Shown here: positions 8,552 to 16,970 of the stretch, in pieces
Layout: every line of letters begins with the position of its first letter
Numbering within the stretch: the stretch's first letter is position 1
Origin: Planosporangium sp963837285
GTDB lineage: Bacteria; Actinomycetota; Actinomycetes; Mycobacteriales; Micromonosporaceae
DNA: 64,000 bases
Direction of reading: 5' to 3'
Assembly (NCBI GenBank): GCA_963837285.1
Contig: CAWIMS010000001.1
Location: 62,001 to 126,000 of the forward strand
The notes under the pieces: generated by a model
Told to the model about the DNA's origin: nothing
The model's database searches: none
The model's input: only the letters and a program-made list of their open reading frames with translations
Program-made: the position numbers and the translations under genes

Positions 8552-8962
8552 TCACACCCGCGCGCCGGCCAGGGTGGGTGCCGGCCGGCGTGTCGCCGGT
8601 ATCGGGATGCACGCCCAGACGCACTGCGCAGGCCCCATCCGGTCGACACCCCAGTGGTCCGACAGCGCCGCCACGATGGCGAGGCCACGCCCGTCGGGCG
8701 CCTCCGGATCCGCCGCGCGCGGGGCGGGCGGGGTGGCCGCGCCCCCGTCGGTCACCCGGATCTCGATCAGTCCGGCGCGGACCACCTGCCATGCCACCCG
8801 GACCACGCCGCCGGGCAGCGGCGCCGCGTGCCGGACAGCGTTCCCGACCAGCTCAGCGGTCACCGCGACGACATCGGACAGCGCGCTGGCAGGCAGCAGC
8901 CCGGTCAGGCTCGCGGTCAGCCGGTGCCGGGCCGTCCGCGCGCCATGCGCATGGTGCGGCAC
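8552..8962 (-). CDS. ATP-binding protein of the anti-sigma (RsbW/SpoIIAB-like) type
   Basis: 137 residues from GTG at 8962 (VPHHAHGARTARHRLTASL), selected by TGGAGG seven bases upstream. The HATPase_c_2 fold is shown by the N box ELVGNAVRHA, the G1 region RVTDGGAATPP, and DGRGLAIVAALSD. In Streptomyces and relatives such small GHKL ATPases act as anti-sigma kinases or partners of membrane kinases. Its stop is minus-strand downstream of the histidine kinase gene, only about 120 bp after it, so cotranscription is likely. A longer in-frame version from TTG 9085 would translate both family B repeats (8979-9066) into a repetitive N terminus, which seems unlikely. Confidence 0.7.
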   Translation of the reverse strand: MPHHAHGARTARHRLTASLTGLLPASALSDVVAVTAELVGNAVRHAAPLPGGVVRVAWQVVRAGLIEIRVTDGGAATPPAPRAADPEAPDGRGLAIVAALSDHWGVDRMGPAQCVWACIPIPATRRPAPTLAGARV

Positions 8963-8978
8963 CGTGATCCTCCACTGC

Positions 8979-9018
8979 GCCGTCCGAAGCGCCTGGACCT
9001 CCGGTCGGCGCAGATCAA
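8979..9018 (+). repeat. Family B short hairpin repeat, copy 1
   Basis: A 40-bp unit starting GCCGTCCGAAGCGCCTGGAC and ending CTCCGGTCGGCGCAGATCAA. GACC-TCC-GGTC and flanking GCGCC/GGCGC can pair as a small hairpin. It is identical to the next unit and lies between a histidine kinase gene and its downstream ATPase gene. Confidence 0.85.
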
Positions 9019-9026
9019 GTTCGCTT

Positions 9027-9066
9027 GCCGTCCGAAGCGCCTGGACCTCCGGTCGGCGCAGATCAA
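9027..9066 (+). repeat. Family B short hairpin repeat, copy 2
   Basis: Exact 40-bp copy of 8979-9018, separated by 8 bases (GTTCGCTT). Both copies have the same orientation. Confidence 0.85.
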
Positions 9067-9081
9067 ACCCACCTGGCTCGG

Positions 9082-10572
9082 TCAATCCGCCTCCCCGGCG
9101 TCCACACGAGGCAGTCTCACCTCCGCGACGGTACCGCCGCCGTCACGCGGGCGTAAGCTGACCCACCCGTTCTGCCGCTCGACGATCCGTCGCACCAGGT
9201 ACAGGCCGAGCCCGACCCCGCCGTATCGTCGCTGGTCACCGCGGTCCAACTGCCAGAACCGCTCGAACGCGCGCTCGACGTGTTCCGGTCGGATACCGAG
9301 ACCCCGGTCACCGACCCGGAACCAGACCGTACGCGTATCCGACCCGGCGGTCAGCTCCACGTCCACCCGCTCCGGGGAGTACTTGCACGCGTTCGTCACC
9401 AGCTCGGTGAGCACGGTCGCCAGGCTCGCCCGGTCGCCGCGTACCTTCGGCAGCTCCTCCGGCAGGTTGACGCGCAGGTCGCGGCGCAGGTCGGCGGGCA
9501 GGTCAGCGGCGGCTTCACGCAGCGCGCCGGCCGGCTCGAACGGCAGCCGGGCCGAGCCGTCACGCAGCCCGGCGACGTCACTGGCGGCGGTGAGCAGGCG
9601 GTCGACCAGCCGGGCCAGCTCACCGGCGCGCTGCCCGACCACGAACACCGCGTCCCGGCGGGCCTGGTCGCTCAACGAATCCCAGCGCTTGGCCAGCGTG
9701 TCCGCGTACCCCTTGATGACCGTGACCGGGGTGCGCAGCTCGTGGCTGGTCATCGCGATGAACAGGTCGCGGCCCTGCTCGCGCTCCTGCGGCTCGGACG
9801 TCTCCCGGAAGGTGACCACCGACGCGTCGCTGCCGACCAGCGCCGTGGCGGTGACCTGCAGCCAGCGCCCCGGCTCCAGCCGGTGCACCAGCGACTGCCC
9901 GGTCCCCGGCAGCGGGAACGGCAGCGGCGCACCGACGACCTCGGCCGCCGGTTGCCCGGTGAGCCGCTCGGCCGCAGGGCTCCACGAGCGCACGATCGCG
10001 TCCGGGCCGACCACGGCCAGACCGTCATGGGCCGGAGCCGGGGTCAGTCCGTCCGGGTACACCGGCAGGCCGGTGCCCGACCCGTACAGATGCGCCGCAC
10101 CGGCCACGAGCAGCCGCAACAGGGCCAGGTGTACCGGGTCGGCCGTCCCGTCCCGGTCAGGGAAGTACGCGTGCAGCGATCCGACCAGCGAGCCGTGCAC
10201 GGTCGCGATCGCGGTCAGCATCCGGTGTACGCCGTGGCCGCGCAGCAGGCCGGCCGACACCCTCGGCAGGTCGTCCAGCCGGCTCTCCTGTACCCGTGGC
10301 CCGGCGAGCAACCGCGCGACCCGCGAGTCGGCCACGTCGATCGGGCGGCCCAGCGCCCACGCCATCTCGCCGGTCGTCACGACAGTCCGACCGCCCGACT
10401 TCGTGTACTCGATGAACGAGGCGCCCATCGCGCCGGTGGCCGCCGCCGCCAGCTCCACGGTCAGCTGGAGCGTCGAGGGGCCGTACTGGCCGGCGTTGAC
10501 GAGGTCGACCAGCTCCGTCAGGCCCTCGATCAACGCGACCGGGTCAAGCGGCGGGGACGCGTCGGAGGGCAT
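9082..10572 (-). CDS. Sensor histidine kinase with GAF/PAS-like input, soluble
   Basis: About 496 residues from ATG at 10572 (MPSDASPPLDPVALIEGL). No membrane helix is seen. The first 190 residues form a GAF-like sensor, the next 80 (DGLAVVGPDAIVRSWSPAAE, VVGAPLPFPLPG) a PAS domain, followed by HisKA with the phosphorylated His in MTSHELRTPVTVIKGYADT and the ATPase domain with the N box LTELVTNACKYSPE, G1 VGDRGLGIRPEH, F box AFERFW and G2 GGVGLGLYLVRRI. No response regulator gene is adjacent; the small GHKL ATPase downstream suggests a partner-switching circuit. A TTG at 10614 would overlap the upstream gene and has no better site. Confidence 0.8.
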   Translation of the reverse strand: MPSDASPPLDPVALIEGLTELVDLVNAGQYGPSTLQLTVELAAAATGAMGASFIEYTKSGGRTVVTTGEMAWALGRPIDVADSRVARLLAGPRVQESRLDDLPRVSAGLLRGHGVHRMLTAIATVHGSLVGSLHAYFPDRDGTADPVHLALLRLLVAGAAHLYGSGTGLPVYPDGLTPAPAHDGLAVVGPDAIVRSWSPAAERLTGQPAAEVVGAPLPFPLPGTGQSLVHRLEPGRWLQVTATALVGSDASVVTFRETSEPQEREQGRDLFIAMTSHELRTPVTVIKGYADTLAKRWDSLSDQARRDAVFVVGQRAGELARLVDRLLTAASDVAGLRDGSARLPFEPAGALREAAADLPADLRRDLRVNLPEELPKVRGDRASLATVLTELVTNACKYSPERVDVELTAGSDTRTVWFRVGDRGLGIRPEHVERAFERFWQLDRGDQRRYGGVGLGLYLVRRIVERQNGWVSLRPRDGGGTVAEVRLPRVDAGEAD

Positions 10573-10591
10573 GCAGCCGAGTGTGCCCGTC

Positions 10592-11509
10592 TCACCACTC
10601 TCGCGGTAGGCCAAGCCGGTCGAGACGGCGTCGCACGAACCCCGGCCGGTCGGTGATGATGCCCTCCACGCCCAGCTCGATGACCAGGTCGAGGTCGGCC
10701 TCGTCGTTCACGGTCCAGACGTACACCTGGTGGCCCCGGGCGTGCAGCCGGCGCACCAGCTCCGGGTGCGCGCGCACCAGCCGGATCCCCGGGCCGCCGA
10801 TCCCGGAGCCGAACGGCAGCCGGCCACCGCGCAGGCCCGCCGGCAGCAGTTCGAGCAGCATCACCGTGGGCAGTCCGGGCGCGAGGCGCCGCATCCGGCG
10901 CACCGCGAGAGCGGAGAACGACATGACCGTGATCTGGACCGGCTGCCCCGGCCGGGGCTGATCCAGCCCGTACCGGCGGAGCGCGCCGAGCACCCGCTCT
11001 TCGACGGCCGGCCCGTACCTGGTGGGGTGCTTGGTTTCGATCAGGAGCCGCATCGGGCGGCGGGCATCGTGTACGGCGGAGAGCAGCCGGTCGAGCGTGA
11101 GAATCCGGACCCGGCCGCCGTCCGTGATGTCGTAGACGGGTTCGTCATCCTCGTCGCCCAGCTCGGTGTCCATGCCGGCGCCGGGGCCGGGATGCCAGGA
11201 CCCGAAGTCCAGCTCGTTCAGCTCGGCGAGGGTACTGGTGCTGACCAGGCCGCGGCCGTTGCTCACCCGGTCGAGCCGCCGGTCGTGTACGCAGACCAGC
11301 TGGCCGTCGCGGGTCAGCCGGACGTCGCACTCCACGCCGTCCGCACCCTCCTCGATCGCCCGCAGGTACGCGGCGAGGGTGTGCTCCGGCTCGGCGACCG
11401 ACGAGCCACGGTGCGCGAAGACCAGCGGCCGGCCGGTCGAGGTACGCGGAATCGGGCCGTACGCGGGACGGGGCGCACGGCGGGTCCGAAGCCTGGCCGG
11501 CCGGATCAT
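10592..11509 (-). CDS. Glycerophosphodiester phosphodiesterase, cytoplasmic type
   Basis: About 305 residues from ATG at 11509. The GDPD signature is clear: LVFAHRGSSVAEPEHTLAAY, GADGVECDVRLTRDGQLVCV, HDRRLDRVSNGRG, ILTLDRLL, LLIETKHPTRYGP and the C-terminal VYVWTVNDEADLD with GVEGIITDRPGFV. The metal-binding Glu/Asp and the two catalytic His are present. It hydrolyses glycerophosphodiesters to glycerol 3-phosphate and an alcohol. There is no signal peptide; an Arg-rich N terminus (RPARLRTRRAPRPAYG) precedes the domain. A start at 11563 overlapping the rhodanese gene is also open. A second, secreted GDPD occurs at 55283. Confidence 0.85.
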   Translation of the reverse strand: MIRPARLRTRRAPRPAYGPIPRTSTGRPLVFAHRGSSVAEPEHTLAAYLRAIEEGADGVECDVRLTRDGQLVCVHDRRLDRVSNGRGLVSTSTLAELNELDFGSWHPGPGAGMDTELGDEDDEPVYDITDGGRVRILTLDRLLSAVHDARRPMRLLIETKHPTRYGPAVEERVLGALRRYGLDQPRPGQPVQITVMSFSALAVRRMRRLAPGLPTVMLLELLPAGLRGGRLPFGSGIGGPGIRLVRAHPELVRRLHARGHQVYVWTVNDEADLDLVIELGVEGIITDRPGFVRRRLDRLGLPREW

Positions 11510-11531
11510 CGAACGACGGGTGACGGTCGGA

Positions 11532-11870
11532 TCAGGCGACCTGTGGGGCACCGCCATCCTCACTGACCATCGGGCGCCCGGCGCGGGCCCACGCCATCAT
11601 GCCGCCGTCGAGGTTTCGGGCCTTGTCCAGCCCGAGGCTGCGCAGGTAGGCCACGACGTGCGCGGACCGGCCACCGACCCGGCACACCACGACCACGTCC
11701 TGATCGACCGGAATCTCGTCCAGCCGGGCCGGGATCTCCATCATGGGCAGGTGATGGGCATCCGGAGCATGGCCGGCGGCCCACTCCTCGCCATCCCGCA
11801 CGTCGAGCAGGTAAGCCCCGGCCGGCACCTCGTTGGCGCCGACGGCGGGCACCTCGTTACGCCCCAACAC
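11532..11870 (-). CDS. Single-domain rhodanese-like protein
   Basis: 112 residues from GTG at 11870. The fold markers are VPAGAYLLDVRDGEEWAAGH, AHHLPMMEIPARLDEI, and the active-site loop VVCRVGGRSAHV with the catalytic cysteine that carries persulfide, then LDGGMMAWARAGRPM. The CRxGxRS loop length fits a sulfurtransferase acting on small sulfur compounds rather than phosphate. Likely cytoplasmic. It lies just upstream of the GDPD on the same strand. Confidence 0.85.
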   Translation of the reverse strand: MLGRNEVPAVGANEVPAGAYLLDVRDGEEWAAGHAPDAHHLPMMEIPARLDEIPVDQDVVVVCRVGGRSAHVVAYLRSLGLDKARNLDGGMMAWARAGRPMVSEDGGAPQVA

Positions 11871-11934
11871 GCCGCAAGCTTAGATCCCGCCCGCCTTCGC
11901 CGCGCCGGGTGCCACCCAACTCGCGCCGAGCGGG

Positions 11935-13227
11935 CTACAGGCCGTTGACCCAGTCGGGGTTCGCCAGTACCCAGTTGTCCAGGTTGTCGCCGCGGACGGC
12001 GTCGTAGAGTGCCGAAGCCTGGTCTTCGAGCGCCAGCACGTACGAGATGCCGCCGATGTCCTGTGGCTCCGAGGGCACCTTGACGCCGATCAGGTCGGCC
12101 GGCTTGACGTCGCGCAGCGCGTACACGAGGTCGGCCAGCGACACCCCGTTGGTGTCGACGGTCAGGGACTGCCCGACCGACCGGATCAGGGCGTCGAGCT
12201 TGCCCGGATTGGTGGCGACACCCTGCCGGCGGGCCTCGTCGAACAACGCCTTCAGCAGTTGCTGCTGGTGGCGCTGCCGGCCGTAGTCGCCGTCCGGGAT
12301 GCTCTTGCGCTGCCGCGAGTAGTCGAGAGCCTCCCACTGGTTGAGGTGGCGGCAGCCCGGCTCGTACACGACCGGGGTGCTCTCGTAGTTGCGGTAGTCG
12401 CCGTCCGGCCCGTACCAGGGCGCGAGGAAGTTGCCGTTCTTGTCGTGACCGATGTGGTGCGACTCGGTGCGCTCGTCGATGCACATGTCGACGCCGCCGA
12501 GCAGGCCGATCGCCTTCTGGAAGCCGCTGAAGTCGACGACCGCCGCGCCGTCGAAGGTGATCCCCATCAACTGGCTCAGCGTGGCCGACAGGAGCTGCAC
12601 GCCACCGTCGCCGCCATGGCCGTACTCGAAAGCGCCGTTGATCTTCTCGTGCGCGCCGAGGAAGCCGGTAGCCGGGAAGGGCGGAATCTGTACCCGCAGG
12701 TCGCGCGGTATCGAGATCAGGTAGGCCCGGTCCATGGTCACCGGGATGTGCACGATGATGATTGTGTCGGAACGGGCCCCCGCGCTCGGGTCCTCTTCTC
12801 GTGCGTCGGAGCCGATGAGCAGATAGTTGAGCGGGCCGGTCAGGCTCGAACGCGACTCGTCGCCACCACCACCGCTGCGCGCACCCGGCGCGATGAGCGT
12901 GCCCTTCCGCACAGTCGAGTCGTAGCGGGCGGCGAGCACCTTGGTCGCGGTGATCGCGCCGCTCGCGCCGAGCATCAGCAGGACGCCGAGGAAGATGAGC
13001 AGGCGCGCCCAGAGCGGATCACGGCCGGGCACCTTGACCCGTTTCGGCGGTTCGGCGGGGATGTCGTCGGAGCCGCCCTCAGCGGCTTCGCCGGCCGGCT
13101 TCTCGACCGTCTCGCCGACGCCCAGGCCGGCTTCCACCGCAGACTCGTAGTCGTCTGGCTCAGGGTCGGCCCCGGCCTGGGAAGACACCGCATCCCCGGT
13201 CGGCCTGCCCGCCGCCGGATTGCTCAT
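11935..13227 (-). CDS. LytR-CpsA-Psr (LCP) family cell wall ligase 1
   Basis: 430 residues. A long acidic cytoplasmic N terminus (residues 1-70) leads to one membrane helix around residues 73-95 (LWARLLIFLGVLLMLG), and the LCP domain follows: GPLNYLLIGSDARE, ARSDTIIIVHI, YLISIPRDLRVQIP, KINGAFEYGHGG, GGVDMCIDERTESHHIG and the NQWEALDYSRQRKSIPDGDYGRQRHQ region with the conserved Arg residues that bind pyrophosphate. LCP enzymes transfer undecaprenyl-linked glycopolymers to peptidoglycan on the outer face. It is the last of three LCP genes on the minus strand. Confidence 0.9.
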   Translation of the reverse strand: MSNPAAGRPTGDAVSSQAGADPEPDDYESAVEAGLGVGETVEKPAGEAAEGGSDDIPAEPPKRVKVPGRDPLWARLLIFLGVLLMLGASGAITATKVLAARYDSTVRKGTLIAPGARSGGGGDESRSSLTGPLNYLLIGSDAREEDPSAGARSDTIIIVHIPVTMDRAYLISIPRDLRVQIPPFPATGFLGAHEKINGAFEYGHGGDGGVQLLSATLSQLMGITFDGAAVVDFSGFQKAIGLLGGVDMCIDERTESHHIGHDKNGNFLAPWYGPDGDYRNYESTPVVYEPGCRHLNQWEALDYSRQRKSIPDGDYGRQRHQQQLLKALFDEARRQGVATNPGKLDALIRSVGQSLTVDTNGVSLADLVYALRDVKPADLIGVKVPSEPQDIGGISYVLALEDQASALYDAVRGDNLDNWVLANPDWVNGL

Positions 13228-13367
13228 TTGTGAAGGGGTGGAGGACGTCGTAACTCCCCGCGCCGACGTGGCCCGTATCGGCGCACGCCAATCGCCGACC
13301 TGACGGGTTTCGTTTGATTCTACGGCACGTGATCGCAGGCGCGCTCGTCACCACGGGATCGCGAAGA

Positions 13368-14495
13368 TCACCCCGTGGTGCCGTCGGCGGAGACGAAGTC
13401 CGGATGTGCGGTTATGAACTGAACGAGATTATCGTCCCGTACTGACCGGAACAGCGTAGCGCTGACCTCGGAAAGCTGCTCGGCCGACTCGCCGTGCAGG
13501 GTCGTCGGGTTGACCTGGCCGGCATTCGTCTTGAGCATGATCACATCGCTGTCGGCGAGCCCGCTCAACGCGAACACCCAGTCCTCGAGCGGAAGCCCGT
13601 GGGTGTCCACGGTGAGGGCGCTGCCGCTCGCCTTCATGATCTGGTAGAGCTTCACCGGGTTCCGGGTGACGCCCTGCTGGCGAGCCTCCTTGAGCACCGC
13701 TTTCAGGAACTGCTGCTGGTGGCGCTGCCGGTCGTAGTCGCCGTTGGGCAGGCCGTACCGCTGGCGGACGTAGTCGAGTGCCTGCCACGCCTGGAGATGG
13801 CGGCACCCCGGCTCGTAGACGGCCGGCCGGCCACCCTGGTCCGGCGCGAGGAACCCACCGTTCGGCCCGGTTCCGATGTGGTGTGACTCGACCCGTTCGT
13901 CGATGCACATGGTGACCCCGCCGAGTGCGCGTACCACCGACTGGAAGCCGCCGAAGTTGACGATCGTGCCGGCGTCGAACGTGATCCCGCCAAGGTTCCG
14001 CTTGATGGTCAGCCCGAGCAGTTCCACGCCGCCACTGCGGCCCCCGTTGCCCTGGCTGCCGTACACGAACGCCGCGTTGATCTTGTCCGTCGTGCCGAGG
14101 AAGCCCGCTTTCGGGTACGGCGGGATGTCGACGACCAGATCGCGCGGGATGGAGATCAGGTACACCTGGTCGTGGGCGGCGTTCACGTGCGCGATGATGA
14201 TCGAGTCAGACCGGATCGGCTCGGCGCTGTCAGGGCGCTCGTCCACCCCGACCAGCAGGATGTTGAGCGGCCCATCGATCTTGACAGTGCCGGTTGTGCC
14301 CGACCGGCCGAGGATATCCTCCTGGTGCACGGCGCCCACGTACTGCCGCAGAAGCGCCCGGCCACCGACCAGCAGACCACCGCTGACCAGCATCAACACG
14401 GCACCGAAGACGATCAGGAGCCGTGCCCAGAGCGGGTCACGGTGGGTTTGCGCTTCGGCGGACGTCGGGGCACCTCCCGTTAGCGGCTGATCCAC
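13368..14495 (-). CDS. LCP family cell wall ligase 2
   Basis: 375 residues with a shorter cytoplasmic tail and a membrane helix around residues 25-48 (LLIVFGAVLMLVSGGLLVGG). The LCP signatures are GPLNILLVGVDERPDSAE, IRSDSIIIAHVNA, YLISIPRDLVVDIPPYPKAG, KINAAFVYGSQGNGG, GGVTMCIDERVESHHIG and WQALDYVRQRYGLPNGDYDR. It is close to LCP 1 in domain sequence (both have MCIDERxESHHIG and NGDYDRQRHQQQ), consistent with local duplication. It is separated from LCP 1 by 140 bp and from LCP 3 by a hairpin, so these are probably not a single transcript. Confidence 0.9.
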   Translation of the reverse strand: MDQPLTGGAPTSAEAQTHRDPLWARLLIVFGAVLMLVSGGLLVGGRALLRQYVGAVHQEDILGRSGTTGTVKIDGPLNILLVGVDERPDSAEPIRSDSIIIAHVNAAHDQVYLISIPRDLVVDIPPYPKAGFLGTTDKINAAFVYGSQGNGGRSGGVELLGLTIKRNLGGITFDAGTIVNFGGFQSVVRALGGVTMCIDERVESHHIGTGPNGGFLAPDQGGRPAVYEPGCRHLQAWQALDYVRQRYGLPNGDYDRQRHQQQFLKAVLKEARQQGVTRNPVKLYQIMKASGSALTVDTHGLPLEDWVFALSGLADSDVIMLKTNAGQVNPTTLHGESAEQLSEVSATLFRSVRDDNLVQFITAHPDFVSADGTTG

Positions 14496-14508
14496 CCCCT
14501 GATAACGG

Positions 14509-14539
14509 CGGAATGCCCGGCATTGCGCCGGGCATTCCG
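14509..14539. terminator. Hairpin terminator after LCP 3
   Basis: Perfect 13-bp arms CGGAATGCCCGGC and GCCGGGCATTCCG enclose a 5-nt loop (ATTGC). It lies 15 bases after the LCP 3 stop and just before the LCP 2 start. Confidence 0.8.
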
Positions 14540-14553
14540 TGAATTCTTTGGGA

Positions 14554-15773
14554 TTAGTTGGCCGGCTTGTTCTGTGCTACCCAGTCGCCGACCTTGTCAT
14601 TCGCCACGGCGTCGTAGAGCGCGGACGCCTTCGTCTTGTCGGACTTCACGACGCTCTCGCCGTTGATCGTCGCGGCTGCCGAGGTTCGGGCTGGTGATGA
14701 ACGTGAGGTTCTGCCGCCGCGCAGGTTGCGGAACTGCAGCGCCATGTCGGCCAGCGAGAAGCCCTGGTCGACGGTGACCGCCTTGGTCACCGACTTGAGG
14801 AACGCGTTGAGCTTCGCCGGGTTGGCCAGCGTGCCGGTGCTCGCCGCCTTGTCCATCAGCGCCCGCAGGAACTCCTGCTGGTGGCGCATCCGGGCGAAGT
14901 CGCCGTCCGGGAACTGCTTGCGCTGGCGGACCCAGTCCAGCGCCTCGGCGCCGTCCATGTGGTTGGTGCCCTTGGTGAACTGTCCGGTACGGCTTGTGGA
15001 TCGAGGTGATGGTCTGCTCCACCTTCAGGTCGACCCCGCCGAGCGCGTCGGTGACCTCCTTGAAGCCGCCGAAGTCGATCGCCATCACGTGGTCGATGCG
15101 GACGTCGGTGAAGCACTCGACGGTCGTACCGCGAGCGGCAGCCCGCCGAACGCGAACGCCGCGTTGATCTTCGCGCGCTGTCGCCGGAGTCGCAGGCCGC
15201 GTCGGCGCTCTTCGGGATCGGCACGTACAGGTCGCGCGGGATGGAGACCAGGTAGGCCTTCTCGTGGTCGGCCGGGACGTGCATCACGATGATCGTGTCG
15301 GCCCGCCACTCGCCCGGCTTGGTCCACCGGGGCGTCCGGGTCCCGCGAGTCGCTGCCGACCAGCAGGATGTTCAGCGCGCCGTCGACGGTCTTGGCCGGC
15401 CGGCCGCCGGTGATCTCCGCGAACGGGTCGGTGCGCTCCAGGTCGTCGTTGAGGTTGCGGGCGTAGAGCCAGCGCGCCGCGCCGCCGAGCAGCGCCAGCA
15501 CCAGCACCGCGACGCCGGCCACCAGGCGCGATCCGGCCCCAGCGCGGCCGCGGCGCCGCGCCGCCCGGTACCGACCGGCGCCACCCGGCCCGCCGGGCCC
15601 GCCGGGCCCGCCGGGCCGCCGGAGCCGGCTCGCTCGTCGTCGGACGACGGGGACGAGCGTGCGCCCGGTCGGACGCGGCGCGTCCGGCGGCGCCCCGGCG
15701 GAGCCGGGCACGCGCGCGCCCGGCGCTCGGTGCAGGTGCGGCTGCGGAGACGCCGGCAGGAGGTCGCTGACAT
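14554..15773 (-). CDS. LCP family cell wall ligase 3 (frameshifted)
   Basis: About 400 residues after repair. A Pro/Arg/Gly-rich cytoplasmic N terminus (GGPGGPGGPGG tract around 15600) precedes a helix SRLVAGVAVLVLALLGG, then the LCP domain: GALNILLVGSDSRDPDAP, YLVSIPRDLYVPIPK, VMAIDFGGFKEVTDALGGV, and ALDWVRQRKQFPDGDFARMR. Frame breaks occur near 15550-15600, 15330, 15180, 15115, 14985 and 14685. The domain is more distant from LCP 1 and 2 than they are from each other. The N-terminal start is uncertain because of the breaks: ATG at 15773 is the earliest, and GTG at 15711 is possible. Confidence 0.75.
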
Positions 15774-15778
15774 GTAAC

Positions 15779-16833
15779 TCAGGGTACGTAGCGAAGCCAG
15801 CGCCGCCCTCGGCGACGCCAGTGACAGGCTGGCACGAACCGGCGGATCAGCTCCCGATCGGCTGGCGAAGTACTCGATGGTGCGGCGCAGGCCGTCCTCG
15901 GGCGTCCACCGTCGGCTCGTATCCGAGCAGCGTCGCGGGCCAGGGTCAGGTCGGGGCGGCGCATCTCCGGGTCGTCGGCGCCGCGGGTGACGTAACGTCA
16001 CCTCGGAGCTGCTGCCGGTCAGCGACACGATCATCTCGGCCAGTTCCGCATCGACATCTCGTGCTCGGTGCCGCAGTTGATCGGGCCGGTCTCGGTCGGA
16101 GTCGAGCAGCAGCAGGATGCCCCGGACCAGGTCGTCGACGTAGCAGATCGAGCGGGTCTGGTCGCCGGTGCCGTGCACGGTGATCGGCTCGCCGCGCAGC
16201 GCCTGGGAGATGAAGGTGGGGATGGCCCGGCCGTCGTCCGGGCGCATCCGCGGGCCGTACGTGTTGAAGATCCGGACGATCGCCGACGTCGAGCCCGCGG
16301 TAGCGGTGGTACGCCATCGTGGCCGCCTCGGAGAACCGCTTGGCCTCGTCGTAGACGCTGCGGACGCCGATCGGGTTGACGTTGCCCCAGTACGTCTCGG
16401 GCTGCGGGTGCACCTGCGGGTCGCCGTACGCCTCGGAGGTGGAGGCCATCAGGAACCGGGCCGGTCGGCGACCGCCCGGTCCAGCAGGTGCAGGGTGGCC
16501 ACCGAGCCGACCCGCAGGATCTCGACCGGGAGCTGGGCGAAGTCGGTGGGGCTGGCCGGCGAGGCCAAGTGCAGGATCGCGTCGAACCGCTCGGCCAGCG
16601 GCCGGGTGGTCGGGTCGGCAGGCCCTCGAGACGTCGGCCTCGACCAGCGTGAACCGGGCGTTGCCGGCGAGGTGGGCGACGTTGTCCTTGCGAGCCGGTG
16701 ACGAAGTTGTCCACCGCGACAACCGTGCAGCCCCGGGCGATGCAGGGCGTCGACCAGGTGCGACGGGACGAAACCGGCCCCGCCGGTGACGAGGACCCGA
16801 TGACCTGCGCCGAACCGTCGCCGCTACCGCCAT
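15779..16833 (-). CDS. NAD-dependent epimerase/dehydratase, UDP-glucuronate decarboxylase-like (frameshifted)
   Basis: An extended short-chain dehydrogenase. Pieces read HRVLVTGGAGFVPSHLVD (Rossmann GxxGxxG), then CTVVAVDNFVTGS, LHLASPASPTDFAQLP, FLMASTSEAYGDPQVHPQPE and the catalytic SVYDEAKRFSEAATMAY (YxxxK), followed by IFNTYGPRMRPDDGRAIP and TVHGTGDQTRSICYVDDLV. The YGDP/HPQPETYWGNVNP and RMRPDDGRA segments are those of UDP-glucuronate decarboxylases that make UDP-xylose. Breaks near 16785, 16690, 16620, 16465, 16290, 16095, 16045, 15990 and 15935 make this the most damaged gene in the window. It probably supplies a sugar nucleotide for the wall polymers attached by the neighbouring LCP ligases. 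The 3' end is uncertain. Confidence 0.75.
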
Positions 16834-16888
16834 GACTGCGAGCCTACGCGGGTGGCCCGGGGTCGACTCGACCACCGGGGCCTTGATC

Positions 16889-16948
16889 GACGGTGGGCCA
16901 TCCAGTCCCAGGTTCTGCGAGCAAAACGGGACTGGATAGCCCACCGTC
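16889..16948. terminator. Inverted repeat after actP
   Basis: 21-bp arms (GACGGTGGGCCATCCAGTCC plus C; GGGACTGGATAGCCCACCGT plus C) pair with one mismatch around an 18-nt loop that contains GCGAGCAAAACG. It lies between the actP stop and the epimerase start on the same strand, fitting an actP terminator. Confidence 0.7.
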
Positions 16949-16970
16949 TATGCGCCGGGTGCGCGGCAGG

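Noticed and set aside
8963..9085. Longer ATPase gene start at TTG 9085, translating two family B repeats
   Set aside because: A strong GGAGG before GTG 8962 gives a family-length protein, and the longer form needs a TTG with a repetitive N terminus.
8534..10609. Very long plus-strand open frame opposite the histidine kinase gene
   Set aside because: Its product is Ser/Arg/Thr-rich low complexity, typical of a high-GC antisense frame; the minus strand has a full kinase with all motifs.
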